DNA from: Palsa-1150 sp036490515
GTDB taxonomy: Bacteria; Myxococcota_A; Polyangia; Polyangiales; Polyangiaceae
DNA length: 64,000 nucleotides
Assembly (NCBI GenBank): GCA_036490515.1
Contig: DASXDU010000032.1
Coordinates: 248,001-312,000 of the forward strand
Direction: 5' to 3'
Positions 38,836 to 48,763 of this stretch are shown here, in pieces. The notes beneath the pieces are model-generated. The model saw nothing but the letters and a program-made list of their open reading frames with translations, made no database searches and was not told the origin of the DNA. How positions within the stretch are numbered: the stretch's first letter is position 1; every line of letters starts with the position of its first letter. A program made the position numbers and the translations under genes.

Positions 38836-40005
38836 TCAGCGGCGGCCCTTGGTGTCGAGGAGGGTGGCCCGGGTGACGGCGTGCTCGTCGCCGAAGCGGT
38901 CGGCGATGCGGAGGGCGAGCTCCTCGACGCGCTGCCTCTTCGCGGCGCTCGCGTCGGGGAAGAGCGCCGGCGCGGGCTTGCCGTCCACGAGCCCGCTCAC
39001 GCTCACGCCCGTGAGGCGCACGCGGCGGCCCTCGAGCGGCATGCGCGCGAGCAGGCCCATGGCGGCCCGGTGAATGGCGTCGGTGTCGCGCACGGCCTCG
39101 GGCAAGGTCACGCGGCGCGAACGCACGCGGAAATCGGCGTACTTCACCTTCACGGTGACGGTGTGCCCGGCGAGGCCGGCGCGGACGAGCCGCCTCGCGA
39201 CCCGGCCCGCGTGCTGGAGCAAGGTGGGTGCGATGGCGTCGCGGCCGACGAGGTCCTCCTCGAACGTCTCCTCGGCGCCGATGGACTTCGCCAGGCCGTC
39301 CGGCACGACGTCGCGGTCGTCCTCGCCGCGCGCGAGGCGCGCCACCTCCGCGCCCCAGCTCCCGAGCAGTCGTTCGAGCGTCGCGGCGTCGGCGCGCGCG
39401 AGGTCGCCGAGCGTGAGGAACCCGAGCTCGCGGATCCGCGGAGCGGTCTTCGGGCCCACGCCCCACATGCGCTCGACGGGGAGGGGTGCGAGGAACGCCT
39501 CGACCTCGCCCTCCTCGACGACGACGAGCGCGTCGGGCTTGCGTAGATCGCTCGCGACCTTCGCGACGAACTTGCACGGCGCGACGCCGGCGGACGCGAC
39601 GAGCTCGAGCTCCTGCCGGATGTCGCGCTTGATCGAGCGCGCGATGGCCTCGCCGTCGCCGAAGAGCGACTGGCTCGCCGTCACGTCGAGGAACGCCTCG
39701 TCGAGCGAGAGCGGCTCGACCAGGGGCGTGTAGCGACGCAGGATGCCGAACGCGCCGTCGCTCGCCGCCTCGTACCGGTCGCGGTGGGGCGAGACGACGA
39801 CGGCGTGGGGCGCGCGGCGCAGGGCCTCGGCCATCGACATGGCGGAGCGCACGCCGAAGGGGCGCACCTCGTACGAGGCAGCGAGGACGACGCCGCGGCG
39901 CGAGGGGCCCCCGACGATGACGGGCTTGCCGCGCAGGGACGGGTCGTCGCGCTGCTCGACGGACGCGTAAAAGGCGTCCATGTCGACGTGGAGGATGATC
40001 CGCAT
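38836..40005 (-). CDS. dinB: DNA polymerase IV (Y-family translesion polymerase)
   Basis: A 389-residue Y-family polymerase. The palm catalytic motifs are visible: DMDAFYASVEQRDDP near the N-terminus and SLDEAFLDVT (D and E) in the palm, plus the VVLAASYEVRPFGVRSAMS finger signature. The helix-hairpin-helix and little-finger regions follow (VERMWGVGPKTAPRIRELG). The family bypasses lesions and is part of the SOS response in many bacteria. No LexA box was recognised upstream. It lies 12 bp downstream of the YeiH-fusion gene on the same strand, which suggests co-transcription. Confidence 0.95.
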   Translation of the reverse strand: MRIILHVDMDAFYASVEQRDDPSLRGKPVIVGGPSRRGVVLAASYEVRPFGVRSAMSMAEALRRAPHAVVVSPHRDRYEAASDGAFGILRRYTPLVEPLSLDEAFLDVTASQSLFGDGEAIARSIKRDIRQELELVASAGVAPCKFVAKVASDLRKPDALVVVEEGEVEAFLAPLPVERMWGVGPKTAPRIRELGFLTLGDLARADAATLERLLGSWGAEVARLARGEDDRDVVPDGLAKSIGAEETFEEDLVGRDAIAPTLLQHAGRVARRLVRAGLAGHTVTVKVKYADFRVRSRRVTLPEAVRDTDAIHRAAMGLLARMPLEGRRVRLTGVSVSGLVDGKPAPALFPDASAAKRQRVEELALRIADRFGDEHAVTRATLLDTKGRR

Positions 40006-40017
40006 CGCGCCCCCGCT

Positions 40018-41838
40018 TCAGCCGAGGGCGGCCTGCGGGAGGCGGCCCGCCGCGGGGCCGTCGCCGGCATGGCCCGGGCGATCGTCCACCTCGAGGGACG
40101 TCGCGAGGTCCGTCCCCACGGCGAGGTGCGCGAAGTCGACGCCGTCCGCCGCCCGCCACCGCTTGCCCGGTGAGCCCGACTCGGGCCCGCGCAGCTGCAC
40201 GTCGATCGCGTGGCGGTCGCCGAGGGCGCGGACCAGGTGCGGCGTCGCGAGCCCGTCGGTCTCGACGAGATCGTCGTGTGCGAGCACGCGCCGCTCGACC
40301 AGGCGCAGCGTCGTCGCGCCCTTCTCGGCGAAGCGGAGCTCCTCGAGCGAGCCCTCGATCGACTTGCCGAGGAGGCGATGCGGGTGCGCGTGGATGGGCG
40401 TCTCCGAGCCCGGATCGCGGCACACGGCGACGAGCGCCCAGCCGCTCTTGCCCTCCCAGAAGGTCGCCCAGCGGCACCCCGCGCCGTGCTCGAGGGGGCT
40501 CGCGCGCACCGGAATGAGCTCTCCGATGGAAGGCTGGAGAAGGGAGATGGTGCGCCGGAGCGCCGCGTCCTCGAGAGGCCCTTCGTGGTCGAGCCGATCG
40601 AGCAGCCGCGCGGCCTCGGCCACGGTGAGCGGCTCGCCCGCCGCGAAGCGCGCCTTGACGAGGCGGTCCTCGGCGCGGGGCCCGGCCTTGGCGCGGTAGG
40701 CGACCAGCGACCCCACGAGCGCGACCCCGCCGACCACCGCCGCCGCGACCGTCGACCCGCGCGAGGCGAGCGCGATCATCACGAGCGTCAGCGCGGCCAT
40801 CCACGTCGCGGTCACGCCGCCCACGGCGAGCGCGCGCCACCCCGACGCGAGGAGCTTGCGGCCCTCGAGGTGCAGCCCGATCGACGCGGTGACGGTCGCC
40901 ATGAGGAGGTCCACGACGAGCCGGTCTGCCGAGAGGACGCCCGCCACGACGTGCGACGCGGGTGCGAGACGGTCCATGACGGCACGCACGATCGCGAGCC
41001 CCACGTAGCCGAGGAGGAAGCCGGGGAGCTGATCGATCGCGCGCTTGCCCACGTCCGCGCCCGGAGCTGCGCGGCGCCGGAGGAGCGCGAAGATGACCAG
41101 CATCGGCGCCATCAGCACGATGCGCGACGACTTCGCGGCCGCCGCCATCGCGCCGCCTGCTTCGCCCATCTGCTGCCCCACGGCCACCGCGCTCGAGAGA
41201 TCGTTCACCGCGAGGCCGCTCCAGAGGCCCGCCTGGGCGGGCTCGACGCCGACGAGCACCGCGATGGGGTGGAACGCGACGAGCGCGACGACGCTGAAGA
41301 GGAAGACCGCGCCGATGGCCACCCCTTGCTCCTCTCGGCGCGCGCCGACGACCGGGGCGACCGCGTTCACGGCGGAGGCGCCGCAGATCATGGTCCCGCC
41401 CGCCAGGAGGTCTGCCAGAGGCCGGCGCACTCCGAGCGGCGCGGCGACGGCGTGCGCGACGAAGAAGGCGCTCGGCACGCTGGCGGCCGCGACCATCGCG
41501 AGCAGGAGGAGCTCCGAGGCGCCGAAGAGCTTCGCCTGGAGCTTGAGCCCCATGAGGATGATCGCCAGGCGGAGGATCCACTTGCCCGTGAAGCGCAGCC
41601 CCGGCGCGTAGCGATCCGACTCGCGGTCCGCGCCCCGAGAAGCGAGGCCGACCAGGCGGCGGAGCGCCGGCACGTTCGTCACGATGGCGCCGAGCACCAG
41701 CGCGAGGAGCACGTCCGAGAGGAGAGGCGACGCCGGAAGCGCGCGGACCGAGGCGACCGCGGCCGCACCGAGGACGAGCGCGAGGACGACGCCCGCGGCG
41801 TCGGCCCGGGCGGGGAGCCATTGCGGACGCGGCATCAC
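40018..41838 (-). CDS. YeiH/UPF0324 transporter fused to a cysteine-dioxygenase-like cupin
   Basis: A 606-residue protein. The first ~385 residues are a polytopic membrane domain of the YeiH/putative sulfate exporter family, with the conserved MICGASAVNAVAPV segment near 150-163 and LWSGLAVNDLSSAVAV near 206-220. The C-terminal ~215 residues are soluble and carry PIHAHPHRLLGKSIEGSLEE with H483 and H485, and a third His in ATPHLVRAL (H534). This matches the His3 iron site and spacing of cysteine dioxygenase-type thiol oxygenases. A transporter fused to a thiol dioxygenase suggests coupled oxidation and export of a sulfur compound (inference). GTG or the adjacent ATG is the start. Confidence 0.86.
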   Translation of the reverse strand: MMPRPQWLPARADAAGVVLALVLGAAAVASVRALPASPLLSDVLLALVLGAIVTNVPALRRLVGLASRGADRESDRYAPGLRFTGKWILRLAIILMGLKLQAKLFGASELLLLAMVAAASVPSAFFVAHAVAAPLGVRRPLADLLAGGTMICGASAVNAVAPVVGARREEQGVAIGAVFLFSVVALVAFHPIAVLVGVEPAQAGLWSGLAVNDLSSAVAVGQQMGEAGGAMAAAAKSSRIVLMAPMLVIFALLRRRAAPGADVGKRAIDQLPGFLLGYVGLAIVRAVMDRLAPASHVVAGVLSADRLVVDLLMATVTASIGLHLEGRKLLASGWRALAVGGVTATWMAALTLVMIALASRGSTVAAAVVGGVALVGSLVAYRAKAGPRAEDRLVKARFAAGEPLTVAEAARLLDRLDHEGPLEDAALRRTISLLQPSIGELIPVRASPLEHGAGCRWATFWEGKSGWALVAVCRDPGSETPIHAHPHRLLGKSIEGSLEELRFAEKGATTLRLVERRVLAHDDLVETDGLATPHLVRALGDRHAIDVQLRGPESGSPGKRWRAADGVDFAHLAVGTDLATSLEVDDRPGHAGDGPAAGRLPQAALG

Positions 41839-41904
41839 CGGACCGTCGTAGCACCGCCCACGGCGGCGATCCGCCCGCGAGGCGGGATGCTATGTTCGCG
41901 CGCC

Positions 41905-42306
41905 ATGAGCAGCGAGAACTACCACGAGCCGCTCGAGCTCCTGTCCGAGCCGACGAAGAACCTCCACCGGGCCATCGTCTCGCTCTGCGAGGAGCTCGAG
42001 GCCGTCGACTGGTACCACCAGCGCGCCGAAGCATGCTCCGACGACGAGCTCCGCGCCGTCATCACGCACAACGAGCACGAGGAGATCGAGCACGCGATGA
42101 TGAACCTCGAGTGGATCCGGCGGAACAACCCCGTCTTCGACGCGAACGTCGGGAAGTACATACGCAGCACCGGCCCGATCACCGAGGTCGAGGCGGAGGC
42201 CGCGGGGGGTGCGAGCGCGTCGGGTGGCGGCGGTGGCACGGGCGCGGGAATGGGCGGCGGGCAGGGCGCGGGGCTCGGCATCGGCAGCCTCCGGGGGACC
42301 AAATGA
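41905..42306 (+). CDS. Encapsulated ferritin (EncFtn) with encapsulin targeting peptide
   Basis: A 133-residue encapsulin cargo ferritin. The two-helix core shows the EncFtn pattern: EELEAVDWYHQRAEA and THNEHEEIEHAMMNLEWIRR. Iron ligands expected at E30, E60 and H63, with entry-site Glu/Trp neighbours retained. A Gly-rich linker follows, then GLGIGSLRG, the targeting peptide that docks in the encapsulin shell. It forms a decameric ferroxidase that oxidises Fe(II) inside the shell. Its stop overlaps the encapsulin start (ATGA), as expected for a cargo-shell pair. Confidence 0.95.
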   Translation: MSSENYHEPLELLSEPTKNLHRAIVSLCEELEAVDWYHQRAEACSDDELRAVITHNEHEEIEHAMMNLEWIRRNNPVFDANVGKYIRSTGPITEVEAEAAGGASASGGGGGTGAGMGGGQGAGLGIGSLRGTK

Positions 42307-43151
42307 ACGACCTCCTCAAGCGCCAGCACGCCCCCGTCACCGCCGAGGCATGGGCGCAGATCGACGAGGAGGCGCGGCGCGTCCTCAAGCTCCACCTCGC
42401 CGGGCGCAAGCTCGTCGACTTCTCGGGGCCGCACGGCTGGACGCTCGGCTGCGTAAACACGGGCCGTCTCAAGCACATCGACAAGGGGCCCATCGTGGGC
42501 GTCGCGCACGCCGTGCGCGAGGTGCAGCCGATCGTCGAGCTCCGGTCGCCCTTCACGATGCCGATCCTCGAGCTCGACTACGCGTCGCGCGGAGCCGAAG
42601 ACCTCGATCTCGACCCCGTCATCGCCGTCGCCGAGCGCATCGCCCACGCCGAGGACGCGGCCATCTTCCACGGCTTCGGGGACGGGCACATCACGGGCAT
42701 CGTCGAGGCGAGCCCGCACACGCCGGTCGAGGTCAAGACGAACCTCGAGTGGCCGCGCGCGGTCGCCGCCGGCAAGGAGGTCCTGCGTCGCGCGGGCGTC
42801 AACGGGCCGTACGCCCTCGCCCTCGGGACGCAGGCGTACACGGAGATCGTCGCCGACAGCGAGGATGGCTACCCCCTTCGACGCCGCATCGAGGAGAACA
42901 TCATCGACGGCTCGCTCGTCTGGGCCCCCGCCCTGCGCGGCGGCGCGGTCCTGCTCTCCACGCGCGGCGGCGACTACGAGCTCACCGTCGGCCAGGACCT
43001 CGCGATCGGCTACGTCGCGCACGACCGGGACACCGTCGAGCTCTATCTCACCGAGACCTTCACGTTCCGCGTGCTCGAGGAGAAGGCCGGCATCTACCTT
43101 CATCGCCCCGGAAGCGAGAAGGCGCGCCCTCCCGTTCGCAAGGCGCGCTGA
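42303..43151 (+). CDS. Family 1 encapsulin shell protein
   Basis: A 282-residue HK97-fold shell protein, within the usual length range. Characteristic segments are RKLVDFSGPHGWTLGCVNTGR near residues 36-56, IVELRSPFTMPILELDYASRGAEDLDLDPV near the E-loop, and the C-terminal FTFRVLEEKAGIYLHR. The start overlaps the EncFtn stop, the classic cargo-shell operon order. The assembled icosahedral nanocompartment stores iron mineral oxidised by EncFtn. The short C-terminal tail (GSEKARPPVRKAR) is basic, unusual but not remarkable. Confidence 0.96.
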   Translation: MNDLLKRQHAPVTAEAWAQIDEEARRVLKLHLAGRKLVDFSGPHGWTLGCVNTGRLKHIDKGPIVGVAHAVREVQPIVELRSPFTMPILELDYASRGAEDLDLDPVIAVAERIAHAEDAAIFHGFGDGHITGIVEASPHTPVEVKTNLEWPRAVAAGKEVLRRAGVNGPYALALGTQAYTEIVADSEDGYPLRRRIEENIIDGSLVWAPALRGGAVLLSTRGGDYELTVGQDLAIGYVAHDRDTVELYLTETFTFRVLEEKAGIYLHRPGSEKARPPVRKAR

Positions 43152-43315
43152 GCGACGCGCCCACGAGGGCCCACATCGTCGGTCTTCGCAGGGCGCGCGG
43201 CGGATCCAGTCGCGCGCCCTCGCGCGTCTCCTCGCGAGCCGCCGCGGGTGGTCCGTCGATGCACCACACGAAACAGGCTGGAAAACGGCCTTCCGGCAGA
43301 GGCACGGCCGTTGCG

Positions 43316-44752
43316 ATGCGCGGTGGCATGCACCTTCGCGCACGCGCGTCCCTTGCCTCCGCCGGATTGCTCCTGGCCGTCTCGGTCTCCGCCTGCGGGA
43401 ACGCCGGCCCCGGCGAGGGGACGGGCGAGTCCTCCTCGGCCGAGACGTTCTCCCCCGACACCGCGTTCGCGAACGACCAGACGGCGTACGACTACTTCGT
43501 CGGCAAGGGCCTCACGAACTTCCAGGCGGCCGGCATCGTGGGCAACCTCGATCAGGAGTCCGGCGTGAACCCGGGCTCCGTCCAGGCGGGCGGCCCCGGG
43601 CGAGGCATCGCGCAGTGGTCGGTCGGCGGCCGGTGGGACACCGACTCGAACGACAACTGCGTCGCGTACGCCAGCAAGGAGGGCCTCTCCGACACCTCGC
43701 TCACCCTGCAGCTCGACTTCATCTGGTACGAGCTCACGACGTTCTCGGGCTACGGCCTGGCGAGCCTCAAGGCCTCGACCAACGTCACCGACGCGACCGT
43801 CGCGTTCGAGACCGACTTCGAGGGCTGCGGGACGTGCGACCAGTCGACACGCATCTCGTACGCCGAGTCCGTCCTGTCCGCGTACGGCCAGGCCAACTAC
43901 GGCGCGAGCTTCGTGAGCCAGAGCTTCCCGCTGGCGACGACGACGCTGACGATGACCGCCGGGCAGGTCGTCCCGTCGTACATCGAGCTGAAGAACTCGG
44001 GCACCAAGGCCTGGGACTCCAACACCAAGATCGGCACGACGCAGCCGCGCGACCGGGTGAGCGTCTTCGCCGACTCGTCGTGGGTCGCCGACAACCGCCC
44101 GGCGCGCGTCTCGGGCACGGTCGCTCCGGGCAGCACCTACAAGTTCACGTTCAACCTCCACGCCCCCGACAAGCCGGGCACCTACGACGAGTTCTTCGGC
44201 GTGGTGGAGGAGAGCGTGGCCTGGTTCAGCGATCCCGGGCAGGGCGGTCCGCCCGACGACGACCTCGAGGTGAAGATCCAGGTCGTGGCGGCGCCCGCCG
44301 ACGGCGGGAGCACCGACGAGGACAGCGGAGCGGCGAAGGGCGACGGGGGCGCCGCGGGCGAGGACGGAGGCACGCCGAAGGAGGATGGCGGCGCGGCCGG
44401 GGCGGACGGCGGCAAGCCCGGAGAAGAGGCGGACGGCGGGAGCGGCCCGACCGCCAGGGACGGGGGGCCCGCAACCGGCGGCGACGGGGGCTGGGTGACG
44501 GACGACGCGGGCGCCATCGTCACGGGGGGGAACGGGGGCGGGTGCTCGATCGCGCGCATCCCCGGCGACGAGAGCGGCGCCGGAGGCTGGATGATCGCCT
44601 TCGGGCTCATCCTCGGGGCAGGGGGGCTCGCCCGCCGGCGGGTCCACGCGGGCTCTTTCGTGGGGGCAAGGGCCCGCAAGCCCGCAAGCCCGCAAGCCCG
44701 CAAGCCCGCAGACCCGCAGGGCCGCGCGTCGCGACCACTGAACGTTCCGTGA
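43316..44752 (+). CDS. Surface lipoprotein with phage-tail-lysozyme-like domain and MYXO-CTERM-like tail
   Basis: A 478-residue exported protein. Signal peptide MRGGMHLRARASLASAGLLLAVSVSACG ends in a lipobox. The catalytic-looking domain (~50-195) has DYFVGKGLTNFQAAGIVGNLDQESGVNPGS with an essential-type Glu, then GRGIAQW and FIWYELTTF, as in Phage_lysozyme2-type peptidoglycan hydrolases. An Ig/beta-sandwich region follows, then an Asp-Gly-Gly-rich linker and GGGCSIARIPGD plus a hydrophobic stretch and RRR, which fits a MYXO-CTERM sorting tail. After RRR the frame continues ~35 residues, RKPASPQARKPADPQ-like, encoded by an 8-bp tandem repeat; this may be a recent 3' extension. Confidence 0.8.
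   Translation: MRGGMHLRARASLASAGLLLAVSVSACGNAGPGEGTGESSSAETFSPDTAFANDQTAYDYFVGKGLTNFQAAGIVGNLDQESGVNPGSVQAGGPGRGIAQWSVGGRWDTDSNDNCVAYASKEGLSDTSLTLQLDFIWYELTTFSGYGLASLKASTNVTDATVAFETDFEGCGTCDQSTRISYAESVLSAYGQANYGASFVSQSFPLATTTLTMTAGQVVPSYIELKNSGTKAWDSNTKIGTTQPRDRVSVFADSSWVADNRPARVSGTVAPGSTYKFTFNLHAPDKPGTYDEFFGVVEESVAWFSDPGQGGPPDDDLEVKIQVVAAPADGGSTDEDSGAAKGDGGAAGEDGGTPKEDGGAAGADGGKPGEEADGGSGPTARDGGPATGGDGGWVTDDAGAIVTGGNGGGCSIARIPGDESGAGGWMIAFGLILGAGGLARRRVHAGSFVGARARKPASPQARKPADPQGRASRPLNVP
44673..44720. repeat. Tandem 8-bp repeat (cccgcaag)n at the 3' end of the lysozyme-like gene
   Basis: Six consecutive 8-bp units (cccgcaag x4, cccgcaga, cccgcagg) lie within the last ~80 bases of the coding frame, past the predicted MYXO-CTERM stop of the domain. 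The period equals that of the gatcagaa and ggcgcaaa elements. Confidence 0.7.
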
Positions 44753-44813
44753 ACGAATCCGCCGTGGCGGGCGCCGACCCCTGGTCGTAGGATGGCGGTT
44801 CGGAGTCAGCACG

Positions 44814-45095
44814 ATGGCGTTGTCGACAATCGTTGCGTTCGGTGCGGGGTTCGCGACCGGCTGGGTGGGGCGGAGCGTGGCAGGCTCCACGCGCGAGGCG
44901 CTGGTGCAGGCGCTCGTGGCGGCGCACAAGGTCCGCAACGGCGTCCGGCGCATCGTCGCCGAGCAGGTCGAGTGGGCCGAGGATCTCCTCGCCGAGGGGC
45001 GCGCGCGCTACGAGCAGCTCCAGCAGCTCGGCCCCATCGACGCCGAGGCTCCTCCGCAGGTCGTCGGGATCGAGTCGCGGGGACGCGCGGCGTGA
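44814..45095 (+). CDS. Small membrane-associated protein, start of P1B-ATPase cluster
   Basis: A 93-residue protein with one N-terminal hydrophobic segment (MALSTIVAFGAGFATGWVG) and a helical, charged C-terminal half (VAAHKVRNGVRRIVAEQVEWAEDLLAEGRARYEQLQQLG). No recognised family. Its stop overlaps the GTG start of the HMA-domain gene (GTGA), and the third gene is the P1B ATPase, so these three form one translational unit. This tri-gene order is reminiscent of ferrosome (fez) clusters. Confidence 0.75.
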   Translation: MALSTIVAFGAGFATGWVGRSVAGSTREALVQALVAAHKVRNGVRRIVAEQVEWAEDLLAEGRARYEQLQQLGPIDAEAPPQVVGIESRGRAA

Positions 45096-45617
45096 ACGAC
45101 GGGACGCCTGGCGACCGCCTGCGGCTCGTCTCGCACTTCCCCGGGCGACTCCGCGTGCGGGCCGACACCTTCCGCTCGGCACCCGCCGTGACGGACGAGG
45201 TCCTCGCCCGCCTCCGCGAGGAGCCGGCGGTCACGAGCACCACCTCGTCGGCGCTCACCGGCAGCATCCTCGTCCTCTACGATCCCGAGGCGCTCCAGCT
45301 CCCGAAGCTCGTCCAGATCATCGTCGTCACGGGCGGCCTCTCCGGCCTCGAGTTCGACGCCGCCAACGACTGGATGCAGAAGCCTCCCACGGGCGATCGC
45401 CTCCGGGGCGCCATCGGCGTCTTCAACGAGCGGATGCGCGAGGCGACGGGCGGGCGCATGGACGGGCGGGTCGTCGTCCCGGCGGCGCTCCTCGCGGGCG
45501 GGCTCTCGCTCCTCTTCAAGCGGCCCATGCTCCCCAACTGGTTCGACCTCACCTTCTGGGCCTACACGACCTTCAACAACATGAACCCGGCGAAGCCCCC
45601 GCGACGCCAGCCCGCCG

Positions 45618-45640
<23 letters not shown>
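45092..45640 (+). CDS. HMA-like domain membrane protein
   Basis: A 182-residue protein. The N-terminal ~80 residues have a HMA/ferredoxin-like fold: LVSHFPGRLRVRADTFRS, VTDEVLARLREEPAVTSTTSSALTGSILVLYDPEAL. There is no CxxC metal site. The C-terminal third has short hydrophobic segments (VVPAALLAGGLSLLFKRPMLPN). It overlaps the preceding 93-aa gene (GTGA) and the following ATPase gene (23 bp). Similar segments occur again in the ATPase N-terminus (IAHALPGRVRLRVTG), so the protein may regulate or dock onto it. Confidence 0.82.
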
Positions 45641-47967
<2,327 letters not shown>

Positions 47968-47969
<2 letters not shown>

Positions 47970-48020
47970 GAGGGAGAGGGGGAAACAGGAAGGTCAGAAG
48001 ATCAGAAGGGGGGAGGGGGA
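47968..48020. repeat. Single arm of the gatcagaa dispersed element
   Basis: Starting at the ATPase stop the sequence reads gagagggagagggggaaacagg, then aaggtcagaagatcagaagg, followed by a G-run. It matches the left arms of the elements at 8992 and 38644. The inverted partner arm was not seen; instead a 44-bp tandem array fills the rest of this convergent gap. Confidence 0.7.
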
Positions 48021-48087
48021 TTGGGCAGGGGGGACGCGGGCTTCTTGCGGGGAAGGGCGCGGGTCGGGTGGGGAGGAGGCGTACTTG

Positions 48088-48263
48088 CCCTGGGTGAAGT
48101 CGTGGCCATCCCCGGGTGAAGGCACGTGCTGCCCTGGGTGAAGTCGTGGCTATCCCCGGGTGAAGGCACCTGCTGCCGTGGGTGAAGTCGTGGCAACCCC
48201 CGGGTGAAGGCACCTCCTGCCCTGGGTGAAGTTGTGTCTACCCCCGGGCGAAGGCACGTCCTC
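48088..48263. repeat. Tandem array of 44-bp units (four copies)
   Basis: Four units start at 48088, 48132, 48176 and 48220. Each comprises two related 22-bp halves, ccctgggtgaagtcgtgg.. and ccccgggtgaaggcac.., so the core ggtgaag recurs eight times. 44 is not a multiple of three, so the unit does not encode a regular protein repeat. Located between the convergent P1B ATPase and DUF697-like genes. Confidence 0.9.
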
Positions 48264-48267
48264 CCCC

Positions 48268-48726
48268 TCACCCCGCCGGCCCGTCCCCACCGCCCTGCTT
48301 CGCACTCCCGTTCCCTTTGCCCTTCTTCTTCAGCACGTTCGTGAAGAGCTCCTTCATGCCCTCGCGCGTGACCTCGGGGGGCGGGGACTCGGGGTGCTCG
48401 ATGAACTCGTCGAGCCAGCGCGCGAGGAACTCGGTCAGCGCCGCCGCGGTGATCGCGTTCGAGAACATCCCGACGAAGGGGACGAGCCCCAGCGAGAAGT
48501 TCGCGACGAGGCGCGCGCCCGCGCCGTACCAGACGATGCGCTGGAGGGATCGCCAGGGGAGCGTGCGGAGCTGCACGCCTCGCGCGCGGGCCAGGCGCAC
48601 GACGAGGTAGTAGTGGATGCCGACGACGAGGAGCTCGTCTGCGCCGGGGATGGGCTGCGTGACGAAGCTGAGGACGGCGGCCACGCCGGAGGCGCGGTTC
48701 GTGATGCGGCGGGACCTGCGTTCCAT
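48268..48726 (-). CDS. DUF697-like small membrane protein
   Basis: A 152-residue protein. The segment FVTQPIPGADELLVVGIHYYLVVRLARARG followed by LGLVPFVGMFSNAITAAALTEFLARWL resembles DUF697/YcjF-like proteins, which have a hydrophobic GADE-type core and often accompany GTPases. The C-terminus is Lys/Gly-rich. There is no GTPase nearby. It converges with the P1B-ATPase cluster. Confidence is limited to the family level. Confidence 0.65.
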   Translation of the reverse strand: MERRSRRITNRASGVAAVLSFVTQPIPGADELLVVGIHYYLVVRLARARGVQLRTLPWRSLQRIVWYGAGARLVANFSLGLVPFVGMFSNAITAAALTEFLARWLDEFIEHPESPPPEVTREGMKELFTNVLKKKGKGNGSAKQGGGDGPAG

Positions 48727-48763
48727 CGGGCGAGCGAACCGCCAGGTTACACCGGGCGCGTCT

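Noticed and set aside
43316..44752. Prophage remnant because of the phage-tail-lysozyme-like domain
   Set aside because: The protein has a lipoprotein signal and MYXO-CTERM-like tail, and no other phage genes are near.
48088..48263. Possible CRISPR array
   Set aside because: Units are contiguous with no unique spacers and no cas genes are present.
48002..48271. Frame with FTQGSTCLHPG-like repeats over the 44-bp array
   Set aside because: 44 is not a multiple of three, so the peptide phase shifts between units; no consistent protein repeat.
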